Of a stretch of 57,649 nt of DNA, positions 24,492 to 33,330 are shown piece after piece; position 1 is the stretch's first letter; each line of letters starts with the position of its first letter. The stretch is taken from assembly GCA_021108215.1 (NCBI GenBank), contig JAIORK010000016.1, positions 1-57,649 of the forward strand, given 5' to 3'. The notes under the pieces were generated by a model. The model saw only the letters and a program-made list of their open reading frames with translations, did not search any database and had not been told where the DNA came from. Source of the DNA: a bacterium (GTDB lineage: Bacteria > Oederibacteriota > JAAXVQ01 > JAUVAV01). A program made the translations under genes and the position numbers.

Positions 24492-26984
24492 ATGGAACCG
24501 CTTACTGTTCAAACCCTGCAAATGCTCCGGAAACATGATCAGATTGCCCTGATTTGGAAAGACCAAAAAATAACCTACCAGACGCTGCATGAAAAAATCA
24601 CCGGCTATGCGAGTTTGCTGGATAATAAACCGTGTACCAAAGTCGCGATCTTTGCGGAGAACCGGCTGGAATGGGTGTATGCTTTTTATGCCGGGTGGAA
24701 AAAAGGTTGTATTAATATCCCGATTGATGCCATGTCTTCGGCCGATGAAGTCGCCTATGTTCTGGAGGATGCGCAGCCGGAGATTGTTTTTTGTTCGGAA
24801 AAAAGCCGGGTGGTGATGGAACAGGCGATCAGTCAGAGTCCGCATAAACCCCACATGTATGTTTTTGAAGAAATCTCCGCAGATCCGGGACGGAGTGAGG
24901 CCGCAGCCCCGGATTTTCCGGAAGTGAAGGCCGATGATACAGCGGTTTTTATCTATACCTCCGGCACCACCGGCAGCCCCAAGGGGGTTATGCTTTCATA
25001 TAGAAATCTGTATACCAATATCAATGATGTTTCTCAACACATCCCGATCTATAAACCGCAGTACCGTGTCATGGTCCTTTTGCCCATGCATCATATTTTA
25101 CCCTTGCTGGGTTCCTTGATTTGTCCGCTGTATGTCGGTGCCACAGCGGTGATGTGCCCGTCACTGGCATCGGAAGACGTCCTGGCAACTTTGCAGGACC
25201 ACAAGGTGAATATTATCATCGGTGTGCCGAAATTTTATGAAAAGATTCGTAAGGGAGTTCGGGATAAAATCAATAAAAGTATTGTGGCCAAGCTGGTGTT
25301 TAAACTGGCGGCATTGATCAATTCACCGGCGCTCTCAAAAAAAATATTTAAACAGGTCCATGCCAAAATGGGTGGAGAAATAATGTATCTGGTTTGCGGC
25401 GGTGCAGCCATTGATCCGGAGACCCAGCGCGATTACCGGACACTGGGATTTGACATGCTACTTGGTTACGGCATGACCGAGGCAGCACCCATGATTACAT
25501 TTACCCGGCCGGGTACCGGCAAGAGCGGTGCATCCGGCCAGTCCCTGACCTGTACCACTGTGAAAATCGAGCAGGGTGAGGTCTTGGCCCAGGGTGCCAA
25601 TATTATGCAGGGCTATTATAACCGGCCGGAAGAGACAGCTGAGGTTTTAAAAGACGGTTGGCTGCATACCGGTGACCTGGGGCAGCTTGATGATAATGGT
25701 TTTCTGACCATCACCGGCCGGAAAAAAGAGATCATTGTGATTTCCACCGGAAAAAACATTAATCCGGCTGAGGTTGAGGCGAAACTTAAAAAAATAAATT
25801 TCTTGATTACGGAAGTGGGGGTCTATGCCCGGGGCGATTTGCTTCAGGCCGTCATTTTTCCTGATTTTCAGGCATTGCACGATCAGGGTGTGGTGAATAT
25901 TAAGGAGATGTTTTTTTCCAAAGTGATTGACCAGTATAATAAAAATGTCTCGGATTACAAGCGGATCCGCAATATTGGGATCTGTAAAACAGAATTGCCC
26001 AAGACCCGGCTGGGTAAGCTTAAACGCTTTGAACTGGAATTCATCATAGAAAAGGGGAAAGAGAGCAAACGATCGGCTGTGCCGGAACAAGAGTTTGAAG
26101 AGCTTTTGGTGCTAAAGAAATATCTTAAGGAGCAGACCCACCAGACGATTTATTGTGATGATCATTTGGAGATTGATCTGGGACTTGATTCTCTGGACCG
26201 TGTCAGTTTGCAGGTTTTTTTGAAAAATACGTTTGGAATTGATGAGCAGGAAAATATTTTTCTGGATTATCCGACAGTCGGCAAAATGGCGGACTTTATC
26301 CGGGAAAATAAAAAGAAGATAACCGTGGAAGCCATCCAATGGGGGGATGTTTTTAAAACAAAGCTTGCGGTCCGGCTTCCCCGGACCTGGCTCACGCTGT
26401 CGGTCATCCGGGTGTTCGGGGCCTGGTTTTTGTATATGTATTTCAGAGTCCGGGGTGAAGGGATTGAGAATCTTCCGGACAAGCCCTGTATTATCGCGCC
26501 CAATCATCAGAGCTATTTTGACGGACCCTTTGTGGCCATGTTTTTTAAATTTAAGTTTTTGAAGCGTACTTATTTTTACGCCAAAGCCAAGCATGTCCGG
26601 TACTGGTGGCTCAAGTTTCTGGCCGGAACGAATAATATTATTATTATGGATATTGATAAAAATTTAAAACTTTCGATGCAAAAAATGGCAGAGGCACTCA
26701 AACGGGGGAAGAATGTGATTATTTTTCCCGAAGGAACCCGTTCCCGGGACGGCAGGATCGGAGTATTCAAAAAGACTTTTGCAATTCTTAGCCGTGAACT
26801 CAATGTGCCGGTCGTGCCGGTGGCCATTAGCGGTGCCTATCAAGCGCTGCCGGCGGGCAGTGTTTTTCCAAAATTTTTTAAACCCATTCGGGTCCGGTTT
26901 TTAAAACCGGTATATCCTGAACGTTTTTCCTACGAAGAGATCCGGGAAAAAGTGCTGACGCTGATACAGTCAGGGATAAAATAG
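24492..26984 (+). CDS. Acyl-AMP ligase / acyl carrier / PlsC acyltransferase fusion
   Basis: An 830-aa three-part lipid enzyme. Residues about 1-540 are an AMP-forming acyl-CoA/ACP synthetase (YTSGTTGSPKG with S157; HTGDLGQLDDNGFLTITGR). Residues about 545-610 are an acyl carrier domain with the phosphopantetheine serine S567 in LGLDSLDRV. Residues about 640-830 are a PlsC-type acyltransferase (NHQSYFD with H672 and D677; FPEGTR at 745-750). The likely cycle is fatty acid activation, loading on the carrier and transfer to a lysophospholipid, as in Aas-type recycling but with the carrier built in. No transmembrane transporter domain is seen. The start at 24492 (MEPLTVQTL) follows AAAAGAG. Confidence 0.85.
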   Translation: MEPLTVQTLQMLRKHDQIALIWKDQKITYQTLHEKITGYASLLDNKPCTKVAIFAENRLEWVYAFYAGWKKGCINIPIDAMSSADEVAYVLEDAQPEIVFCSEKSRVVMEQAISQSPHKPHMYVFEEISADPGRSEAAAPDFPEVKADDTAVFIYTSGTTGSPKGVMLSYRNLYTNINDVSQHIPIYKPQYRVMVLLPMHHILPLLGSLICPLYVGATAVMCPSLASEDVLATLQDHKVNIIIGVPKFYEKIRKGVRDKINKSIVAKLVFKLAALINSPALSKKIFKQVHAKMGGEIMYLVCGGAAIDPETQRDYRTLGFDMLLGYGMTEAAPMITFTRPGTGKSGASGQSLTCTTVKIEQGEVLAQGANIMQGYYNRPEETAEVLKDGWLHTGDLGQLDDNGFLTITGRKKEIIVISTGKNINPAEVEAKLKKINFLITEVGVYARGDLLQAVIFPDFQALHDQGVVNIKEMFFSKVIDQYNKNVSDYKRIRNIGICKTELPKTRLGKLKRFELEFIIEKGKESKRSAVPEQEFEELLVLKKYLKEQTHQTIYCDDHLEIDLGLDSLDRVSLQVFLKNTFGIDEQENIFLDYPTVGKMADFIRENKKKITVEAIQWGDVFKTKLAVRLPRTWLTLSVIRVFGAWFLYMYFRVRGEGIENLPDKPCIIAPNHQSYFDGPFVAMFFKFKFLKRTYFYAKAKHVRYWWLKFLAGTNNIIIMDIDKNLKLSMQKMAEALKRGKNVIIFPEGTRSRDGRIGVFKKTFAILSRELNVPVVPVAISGAYQALPAGSVFPKFFKPIRVRFLKPVYPERFSYEEIREKVLTLIQSGIK

Positions 26985-27162
26985 GGGTTTAGTATTGCTT
27001 TTTTTGAATAATTGAAATAAATTACCGTGCAGCGACGTCTCATTTATATTGAATCCAAGCGGCAAAAAAGTAAAAAAAAATCATACTTTTTTAGGCACAA
27101 ATCAGTCTAATCAATAGGCAATGAATACTTCAGGTATCGAGAAATAGATTTCAGGAGGCCTT

Positions 27163-29202
27163 ATGAAAATAAAACAGTACCTTCCGGTTTTATTCGTGCT
27201 TTTATTCAGCAGCATGACCGCGTCAGTTATGGCAGCCACTTTTTGGCAGGATGTTTTTTCCGGTACTGCCGGAGAGCAGGTCACCAACTGGGCGGATGAG
27301 GATCAAAATTCAGCTTTTAATCTTCATATTAGTTATTCAGATACCGAATCATGGGCAGCAGTAACCCGGACCGCAGAAAGTGCCTGGGGTAAGGTATTGT
27401 CACCCAACCAAACTGTGGATGTGGATATTTATCCCATGGTGGAGATAGTGGTGACCGGGATCTCGGCCAGCACTGGCTGGCGATTGGGTATTCAGGAACA
27501 GGAAGGCAGTTATACGCATTGGGATGTCTCCGGCGCACAGAGCGGGATGGGCACGTTTCAGTATGATTTTGCATCAGTCACCGGATGGAGCGGGACGCAT
27601 ACTTTTAGTGTGGAAATTATTGTAGAAGGGAATCCCGGAACCTATATTGAAACCGATTCAGTGCGGATTTACGGCACTTCTTCAGGTACACCGACAGATA
27701 CACCGACACTCACCATGACCATTACACCCAGCCCGGTGTTTTCGCCTACCCTCACTGGCACACCCTCTATGACTGCCACGATTTCACCGACCCTGGATCC
27801 CGGGGCATCCCCCACTCACACGCCAACCCCCTCACCAACTGCGACTGCGACAGAAATCGCAGGAGAGTTTAATTTGTGGTTGGACCATTTCACCGGCGGC
27901 ACGGCCGGTAATCAGGTTGCCAACTGGGAAGATGAGACCAACAACAGCGCGCACAATGCCGAGATTGCTTATTCGGACAATACTACCTGGGCGGCAGTAA
28001 CCCGCACAGCGGATGCGACAGGTTGGGGCAAAGTACTCTCACCTAATCAGAGTGTGGATGTGGACCTGTATCCCATGGTTGAGATTGTGGTGACCGGTAT
28101 TTCAGCCAGTACCAGTTGGCGGTTGGGTATCCAGGAACAGGAAGGAAGTTATACGCATACTGATCTTTCCGGTTCGCAAACCGGTACCGGGACATTCCAA
28201 TATGATTATGCTGTAGCAACCGGCTGGGCCGGATCGCATACCTTCAGCGTGGAGATTATTGTGGAGGGCAACGGCGGAACCTATATTGAAGTGGATTCTG
28301 TCAGGGTTTATGGGACAACTCCGCCACCCAGCCCGACCGTGACACAGACCCCGGATTTGATTAATACAGCGACGATGACATCCACTATTACACCGACCGC
28401 AACCATGCAGGTGACCACCGTGGCCTGGGAAGATCATTTTGAAAGTGGTGTTTCCGACCAACAGCCGCCGGATTGGCTTGACGAATCTGATGATTCAGGA
28501 TTCAATGCAGAAATTTTTTATTCCAGCACGCCTTCTTGGGTGGCGGTGACCCGTACGGCGGATGACATGTGGGGTAAGGTTGTACGAATGCAAAATCTCG
28601 ATGTGACCCGCTATCCAATGCTGGAAATATCTGTTACCGGTGTATCGAGCGGTGCGAATTGGAAAGTGAGAATCCGGGAAGGTTCTGATTACTATGATTT
28701 GGCAACCGGAACCAATGCAACTGGTGTTTTTAGTCATGATTATGCCGCAGCGACAGCATGGAGTGGGGATCATGCGTTCCAGGTTGTCTTGGTGGTGGAA
28801 GGTAGTCCCAGCGAATATATTGAGGTGGATTATATTCGGATCTACGGGTTTGATATGCACTATACACCCACGCCCTCACCAACGTATACCCCCACACCGA
28901 CCAATACACCGTTTGTGGATGCCGAAGACTTCAAGGCTTATCCCAATCCGGCGCGTGATCTGGTTACATTTGGATTCGTGGCTGCGGGAAGCGTGAAAGC
29001 TACGATTGATATCTACCGCACGACAGGTGAACGGGTGGCGCATATTGCGGAAGATAAAGTTGGAGCGCCGGGCCAGGTGTTGGAAATAGCCTGGAATGCG
29101 GTCAATGTGGCGCCGGGCATTTATTTCTGCCGGATGGTGGTTGTGGACAGCAGGGGTGTGAAGGTGATTAATGAAGTGAAGAAGGTGGCTATAATAAAAT
29201 GA
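27163..29202 (+). CDS. Secreted protein of three beta modules plus sorting domain
   Basis: A 679-aa exported protein with no enzyme domain. After the signal peptide (1-25, ...ASVMA/ATFW) it consists of three ~145-residue modules (about 26-170, 235-385 and 421-565), joined by Thr/Pro/Ser linkers, and the C-terminal domain (587-679: AYPNPARDLVTF...IYFCRMVVV...KKVAIIK). Each module follows the plan W-x-D-x-F, GWxDE, RTA...WGKV, W+lGIQExxG, W(S/T)G and a closing VEG...D.(I/V)R. It could bind glycans or act as a surface scaffold. The ribosome site CAGGAGG is strong. It sits just before a PorV-like gene. Confidence 0.75.
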   Translation: MKIKQYLPVLFVLLFSSMTASVMAATFWQDVFSGTAGEQVTNWADEDQNSAFNLHISYSDTESWAAVTRTAESAWGKVLSPNQTVDVDIYPMVEIVVTGISASTGWRLGIQEQEGSYTHWDVSGAQSGMGTFQYDFASVTGWSGTHTFSVEIIVEGNPGTYIETDSVRIYGTSSGTPTDTPTLTMTITPSPVFSPTLTGTPSMTATISPTLDPGASPTHTPTPSPTATATEIAGEFNLWLDHFTGGTAGNQVANWEDETNNSAHNAEIAYSDNTTWAAVTRTADATGWGKVLSPNQSVDVDLYPMVEIVVTGISASTSWRLGIQEQEGSYTHTDLSGSQTGTGTFQYDYAVATGWAGSHTFSVEIIVEGNGGTYIEVDSVRVYGTTPPPSPTVTQTPDLINTATMTSTITPTATMQVTTVAWEDHFESGVSDQQPPDWLDESDDSGFNAEIFYSSTPSWVAVTRTADDMWGKVVRMQNLDVTRYPMLEISVTGVSSGANWKVRIREGSDYYDLATGTNATGVFSHDYAAATAWSGDHAFQVVLVVEGSPSEYIEVDYIRIYGFDMHYTPTPSPTYTPTPTNTPFVDAEDFKAYPNPARDLVTFGFVAAGSVKATIDIYRTTGERVAHIAEDKVGAPGQVLEIAWNAVNVAPGIYFCRMVVVDSRGVKVINEVKKVAIIK

Positions 29203-29436
29203 TGATTGCATCACGCAAAGCCGCGAAGAAATGAAAAGGACGCAAAGTTGGATGGAAGGGTTTTACCTTATTTAGTGTTTTGGCGTGAGGCACTTAAATA
29301 TGGAGCCCCACGGGCAAGCCCGGGGTGTTCTGCGGAGCGGGATAGAAACACAAAGCAAGGAAAAAATCCAGAATGAAGATTCATCTTTGCGCCTTTGCGT
29401 GTGGCATTTGCATTGAATGAATTGAGGAGGTTTTCA
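29203..29436. other. Spacer with common CGCAAAG-type repeat debris
   Basis: The spacer contains CACGCAAAGCCGCGAAGAAA (29213-29232) and GCGCCTTTGCGTGTGGC (29390-29406), related by inversion. A similar style of repeat, CACCACGGAGACGCAGAGG, lies at 24290-24308 after fic. Such sequences recur between genes in many environmental bacterial genomes. The strong ribosome site GAGGAGG precedes the next gene. Confidence 0.45.
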
Positions 29437-30375
29437 ATGAAACAAAATCACATTTTTACGATCATTATTATGGCGGCACTGCTTGCCGTCAATACCCATG
29501 CCGACCAGACGGATTTTTCCGTCGGTGAGGTGGGGGCGGCCGAGCTGGGGATCGCGCTGGGTCCCAGGCCGGTTGCCATGGGGGAAGCATTTGTGGCCAA
29601 AGCGGATGACGTCAATGCCACTGCCTGGAACCCTGCCGGACTGGCCCGGATGGAACAATATAACATTGGGTTTATGCATAATATTTATCTTCAGGACACC
29701 TCTTTGGAATATCTGGCCTATACGCAGAAATTATTAAAAAATTCAGGGATCGGTGTCAATCTGACTTATATGAATTACGGAATTTTTGAAAAACTGGAAG
29801 TGGTCAACGGCATTCCTGAATCCAATGGTGAGTTTACTCCTTATGTCATGACTTTTTCCGGCGGCTATGGACAGCGGATCATCGATGATCTGGCTGTAGG
29901 CGCTGCTGTGAAATATTATAGCCAGACCATTGATTCAGAAAATTATACTGCGTTTGCAGTGGATATCGGCGGTTTGTACAAGACCCGGATTGAAGACCTG
30001 CAAGTCGGACTGGTGGTGAAAAATTTGGGAACACAGATCGGGGAATATTCCATTCCTATGGAAGCCACTGCCGGGGCTGCGTATGTTGTTCCGTTTCATT
30101 TTTTTGGTCAGGATGTTTGGAATGTGCTGCTGGATGTTAATCTGCCGTTCGGTGACAGCACGTATACTGCCGTGAATTTGGGGACAGAGTATTGGTATGC
30201 TGAATACGCACTGCGTGCCGGGTATAAATTCAAGGAGCAGGGTGCCCTGGGCGGCGTGTCCGGATTGACGCTGGGATTCGGTATCAAAGGCAATATGCTC
30301 AGTCTCGATTATGCCATGGCATCTTACGGTGAACTGGGCCTGACCCACCAGTTTGCGGTTGGCGTACATTTTTGA
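29437..30375 (+). CDS. PorV/UPF0164-family outer-membrane barrel protein
   Basis: A 312-aa outer-membrane protein. Signal peptide 1-22 (MKQNHIFTII...THA/DQTDF) is followed by the family's N-terminal signature AELGIALGPRPVAMGEAFVA, then KADDVNATAWNPAGLA, and alternating beta strands to a C-terminal aromatic (AVGVHF). PorV in Bacteroidetes is a 14-strand barrel that carries T9SS cargo to the attachment complex; UPF0164 proteins are the wider family. The start at 29437 has GAGGAGG seven bases upstream; a 14-residue in-frame extension does not. It is 54% identical or more by eye to the paralogue at 47707 in the first 60 residues. It lies between module proteins bearing sorting-like C termini and ends at a clean terminator. 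Confidence 0.8.
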   Translation: MKQNHIFTIIIMAALLAVNTHADQTDFSVGEVGAAELGIALGPRPVAMGEAFVAKADDVNATAWNPAGLARMEQYNIGFMHNIYLQDTSLEYLAYTQKLLKNSGIGVNLTYMNYGIFEKLEVVNGIPESNGEFTPYVMTFSGGYGQRIIDDLAVGAAVKYYSQTIDSENYTAFAVDIGGLYKTRIEDLQVGLVVKNLGTQIGEYSIPMEATAGAAYVVPFHFFGQDVWNVLLDVNLPFGDSTYTAVNLGTEYWYAEYALRAGYKFKEQGALGGVSGLTLGFGIKGNMLSLDYAMASYGELGLTHQFAVGVHF

Positions 30376-30394
30376 TATAGGAAGCATATAGTCA

Positions 30395-30430
30395 AGCCCC
30401 CTGGGGTTTTCTCAGGGGGCTTTTTTTATT
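30395..30430 (+). terminator. Rho-independent terminator of the first PorV-like gene
   Basis: AGCCCCCTG (30395-30403) pairs with CAGGGGGCT (30413-30421), followed by eight T (30421-30427 and on). It is 20 bp past the stop codon. Confidence 0.9.
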
Positions 30431-30558
30431 TTTGCAAAATGGCTATAAGTCCAGTCTTTTTTGAATCAAAGTATTTGTATGTCAATCCATATCGTATTAC
30501 TATTTATAAGGCGTATAGCGAAGATGTTTGAGACAGCACCCGGGGGGCTGAATTAAGC

Positions 30559-33330
30559 GTGAAGAAATTTTTCTATCTATTTTTGATAATGAGTTTGGTA
30601 TTTATGTGCCGGCCCGCGCTCGGGTACCAGTTTGGCACTGCCTGGGATGAATCCGAAAATGATGGGACACCTACGGACAATATTTACCTGGACGACCAGC
30701 ACGACCGTGGCGTAAATTTCCGCAATGTGTACATCCGCTGGAATAAATTTGAAAACATAGGGGACAATGTCTGGGATACCGATTATATCAACCGGAAAAA
30801 AGCGGAAATTGTAGCGTATGAACAAGCCGGATTCGATGTTATTATCCGGATTAATTTTTTCCCGGTTCCGGAATGGTATTTTTTTGCTTATCCTCAGTCC
30901 CGTTTTAAAAATCAATATGATGTGGAATGGAAACCAGAAGAGCGCGGCTGGAATGATGACGAAAGGGACACAAGCGCGGTCAGTATCTGGAACAACGCTG
31001 TTACCAATCCTTATCAAGCTCAGCTTGATGATTATTTATCGCAAGTTTTTTCAGAATTAGGAACCGATTTCTGGGCGGTTTATTTATCCTGCGGGCAGTA
31101 TGGCGAAGTATCTTATCCAATATTGGTTGCAGCTGATGGTGATACCCGTGGGGCGGATTTTTTGGGAAACACCAATTGCTATTGGGCCTGGGATGTTAAT
31201 GCCCGTGCCTCGCTGGCTGCCACGTATGTCGCTGACCCACGTTTGACGGATATTCAAAATTTTAAACCCGGGCTGCCCGGCGGCAAAGACCCCTATGCCG
31301 GGGAACGGTTGGTTAATGGCGGGTTTGAGGATACCGATTATCTTGATTTGCTTGGTTCAGACCAACCCCGGGCGATCGCCAATTGGCGTCATTCAGCACA
31401 GATAGCTTCAGATAAACCCGGAAGCTGGCAACCGGAAATCCAAAGCACAGACAGTCAGTCAGGAAATCAGCATCTGCGCCTAAACGGCCAAGGTGGGAAC
31501 CAGTACTACCTGCGCCAGCGCGTCCCGGTGGTCGGAGGGCGGCCGTACACGTTTGAAGGCTATATGAAGGTTTCCAATACGAGCCAAGGGATGCTGCGTA
31601 TTCAACAGCTCAATGCTTCAGATGCGGTGGTGGACACCCTGGTTTTATTTTCGACAGCCGAGAGCTGGACACATGTGTATCAGAGCATCACCATGAATGC
31701 AAGCACGATACGAGCCAATATTGATGTTTATCTGGACACGGGAAGTACGCTGGTTGAATACGATTCGATTTCTTTACACGATGCCCAAGTGACAGACCAT
31801 TATGCCGCAGAGAAATTTTTGGCTTGGTACTACACATCTTTGGCAGATTATATCAATTGGCTCATTCCCACTGTGCGTATGTACTATCCCGCCGGGCGAT
31901 TGTTTCTCATGGGCGGCGGTTTTTCCAGTATGGCGGGTGACATTGAGGATGAAATTCAGCAGGACATTATGGGGAATAGTAAAAATAATCACTGGGTGCA
32001 ACGCGGGGCAGCGCCGGACCGGTATTTGACAGGGATTCTACCAGGCAACCGGACCAATTTGTATTTTCTCAACACTGCGCTGGAACAAATTGATCAAGGG
32101 AATGGTGAAACCGCCTGGGAGACGGGTCCCTTGTATACGGATTTTTCAGCACCCCATTATTTTGCTAAATTGGCGGATATTTTTGGGTTGAGGAAATTTG
32201 GGGAAAATGCAGGCAACAATGATTATTGGGAGATGTCACGCGCTTTTCAAAATATGCAGGACTACGCTTATGAAGGTCTGGCCTGGGCCAAGCCGTATGA
32301 GTTGTACCAACCTTATCTCAATCGCGCTTCGCTCAAAGATTACGCTGAGTTTATCACCGCCTATGGCGGACCGGCTGCCAAACAACCAACCGGCGGCAGC
32401 ATTCTCCCGATTGTGACCGGGTGGGAAGGGGATGCTGAACCGCGCGGCTATGATAATGTTTATAACTGGATCACTGATGTGGAATCCTATAATACTGCTG
32501 AATATTCCATGCCACTGTGTACGCGGGCGCAGCCGGATTTTAATCAATACAATCCTGTTACGCCCTATGCAGATTCACAGTATTATTTACTTGTGGCAGG
32601 CAAAGTCACAAGTGGCGCCACGAGTCCCAATTGTTACTACTGGCTTTTCAATGATGTGCTGATTCCTTATCATGATATTACAATTCAAAGCGGCACAAAG
32701 CTAAGTTATTGGATTTATCCTTACGATGATTCGGGAGATGCTACGGATGGCAACCGTTGTGTGGCGATTGATCTTATTTTTTCTAATGGCTCAGCATTGC
32801 GCAATCATCCGGAATTGACAGACCAAAATGGTCATCATTCACATCCGGCACAAAGGCATGATCATCTCGTACCTAATACCTGGAATTATGTAGAAATTGA
32901 TTTGTCCGCCATGGCGGGTCAAACCATTCAGCAGGTCTGGGCGGTTTTTGATGATCCCAATTATCTCAGTCACGGGGAAAAGTACCGCGTGTATATTGAT
33001 GATTTACGCTTTGCCGATCCATTGAAAGCCACGCCGACCGTGACACCGACACCTGTACACAAATATCCGCTTGGTGCGGCAGTGCCTAATCCTTTCCTCC
33101 CGACCCTGGGGCAGACGCTGGATTTTGGTGTGGATGCGTATTATTCGGCGGGGACAGCCTATCAAATTAAAATCTTCAACTTAAACGGTAAGCTTATAAA
33201 AATCCTGGACAATGCCGGGCAATGGGACGGACGCAATCAAAATGGTCGCTATTGTGAAGGCGGAGTGTATTTTTATCAAATCAAAATTGAGAACCGGACC
33301 ATTCACGGAAAAGTAGTCGTCCTAAAATGA
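30559..33330 (+). CDS. Secreted 'GTAWDES' TIM-barrel hydrolase with inserted carbohydrate-binding domain
   Basis: A 923-aa exported protein with a GTG start behind CGGGGGG. Signal peptide 1-22. The barrel begins FGTAWDES and continues RNVYIRWNKF, then DVIIRINFFPVPEWY, and reaches YGEVSYP (E183). A CBM4/9-like sandwich (about 253-415, VNGGFEDT...) is then inserted, and the barrel resumes (WYYTSLADYINWL) to FGENAG (E549). E183 and E549 are the candidate catalytic pair. A second sandwich (TGWE...YRVYIDDLRF, about 615-830) follows. The C terminus (GAAVPNPF...KVVVLK) is a FlgD-Ig/T9SS-like domain of a different subtype. The barrel recalls GH42/GH14 enzymes, but I cannot assign a known family. It overlaps the next start (ATGA), so the two are translationally coupled. 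Confidence 0.75.
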   Translation: MKKFFYLFLIMSLVFMCRPALGYQFGTAWDESENDGTPTDNIYLDDQHDRGVNFRNVYIRWNKFENIGDNVWDTDYINRKKAEIVAYEQAGFDVIIRINFFPVPEWYFFAYPQSRFKNQYDVEWKPEERGWNDDERDTSAVSIWNNAVTNPYQAQLDDYLSQVFSELGTDFWAVYLSCGQYGEVSYPILVAADGDTRGADFLGNTNCYWAWDVNARASLAATYVADPRLTDIQNFKPGLPGGKDPYAGERLVNGGFEDTDYLDLLGSDQPRAIANWRHSAQIASDKPGSWQPEIQSTDSQSGNQHLRLNGQGGNQYYLRQRVPVVGGRPYTFEGYMKVSNTSQGMLRIQQLNASDAVVDTLVLFSTAESWTHVYQSITMNASTIRANIDVYLDTGSTLVEYDSISLHDAQVTDHYAAEKFLAWYYTSLADYINWLIPTVRMYYPAGRLFLMGGGFSSMAGDIEDEIQQDIMGNSKNNHWVQRGAAPDRYLTGILPGNRTNLYFLNTALEQIDQGNGETAWETGPLYTDFSAPHYFAKLADIFGLRKFGENAGNNDYWEMSRAFQNMQDYAYEGLAWAKPYELYQPYLNRASLKDYAEFITAYGGPAAKQPTGGSILPIVTGWEGDAEPRGYDNVYNWITDVESYNTAEYSMPLCTRAQPDFNQYNPVTPYADSQYYLLVAGKVTSGATSPNCYYWLFNDVLIPYHDITIQSGTKLSYWIYPYDDSGDATDGNRCVAIDLIFSNGSALRNHPELTDQNGHHSHPAQRHDHLVPNTWNYVEIDLSAMAGQTIQQVWAVFDDPNYLSHGEKYRVYIDDLRFADPLKATPTVTPTPVHKYPLGAAVPNPFLPTLGQTLDFGVDAYYSAGTAYQIKIFNLNGKLIKILDNAGQWDGRNQNGRYCEGGVYFYQIKIENRTIHGKVVVLK

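Noticed and set aside
29437-30375. Calling the barrel a fatty-acid transporter (FadL-type)
   Set aside because: The N-terminal RPVAMGEAFVA...NPAGLA pattern is also loosely shared by FadL-like barrels, but the length (312 aa) and neighbourhood fit PorV/UPF0164 better.
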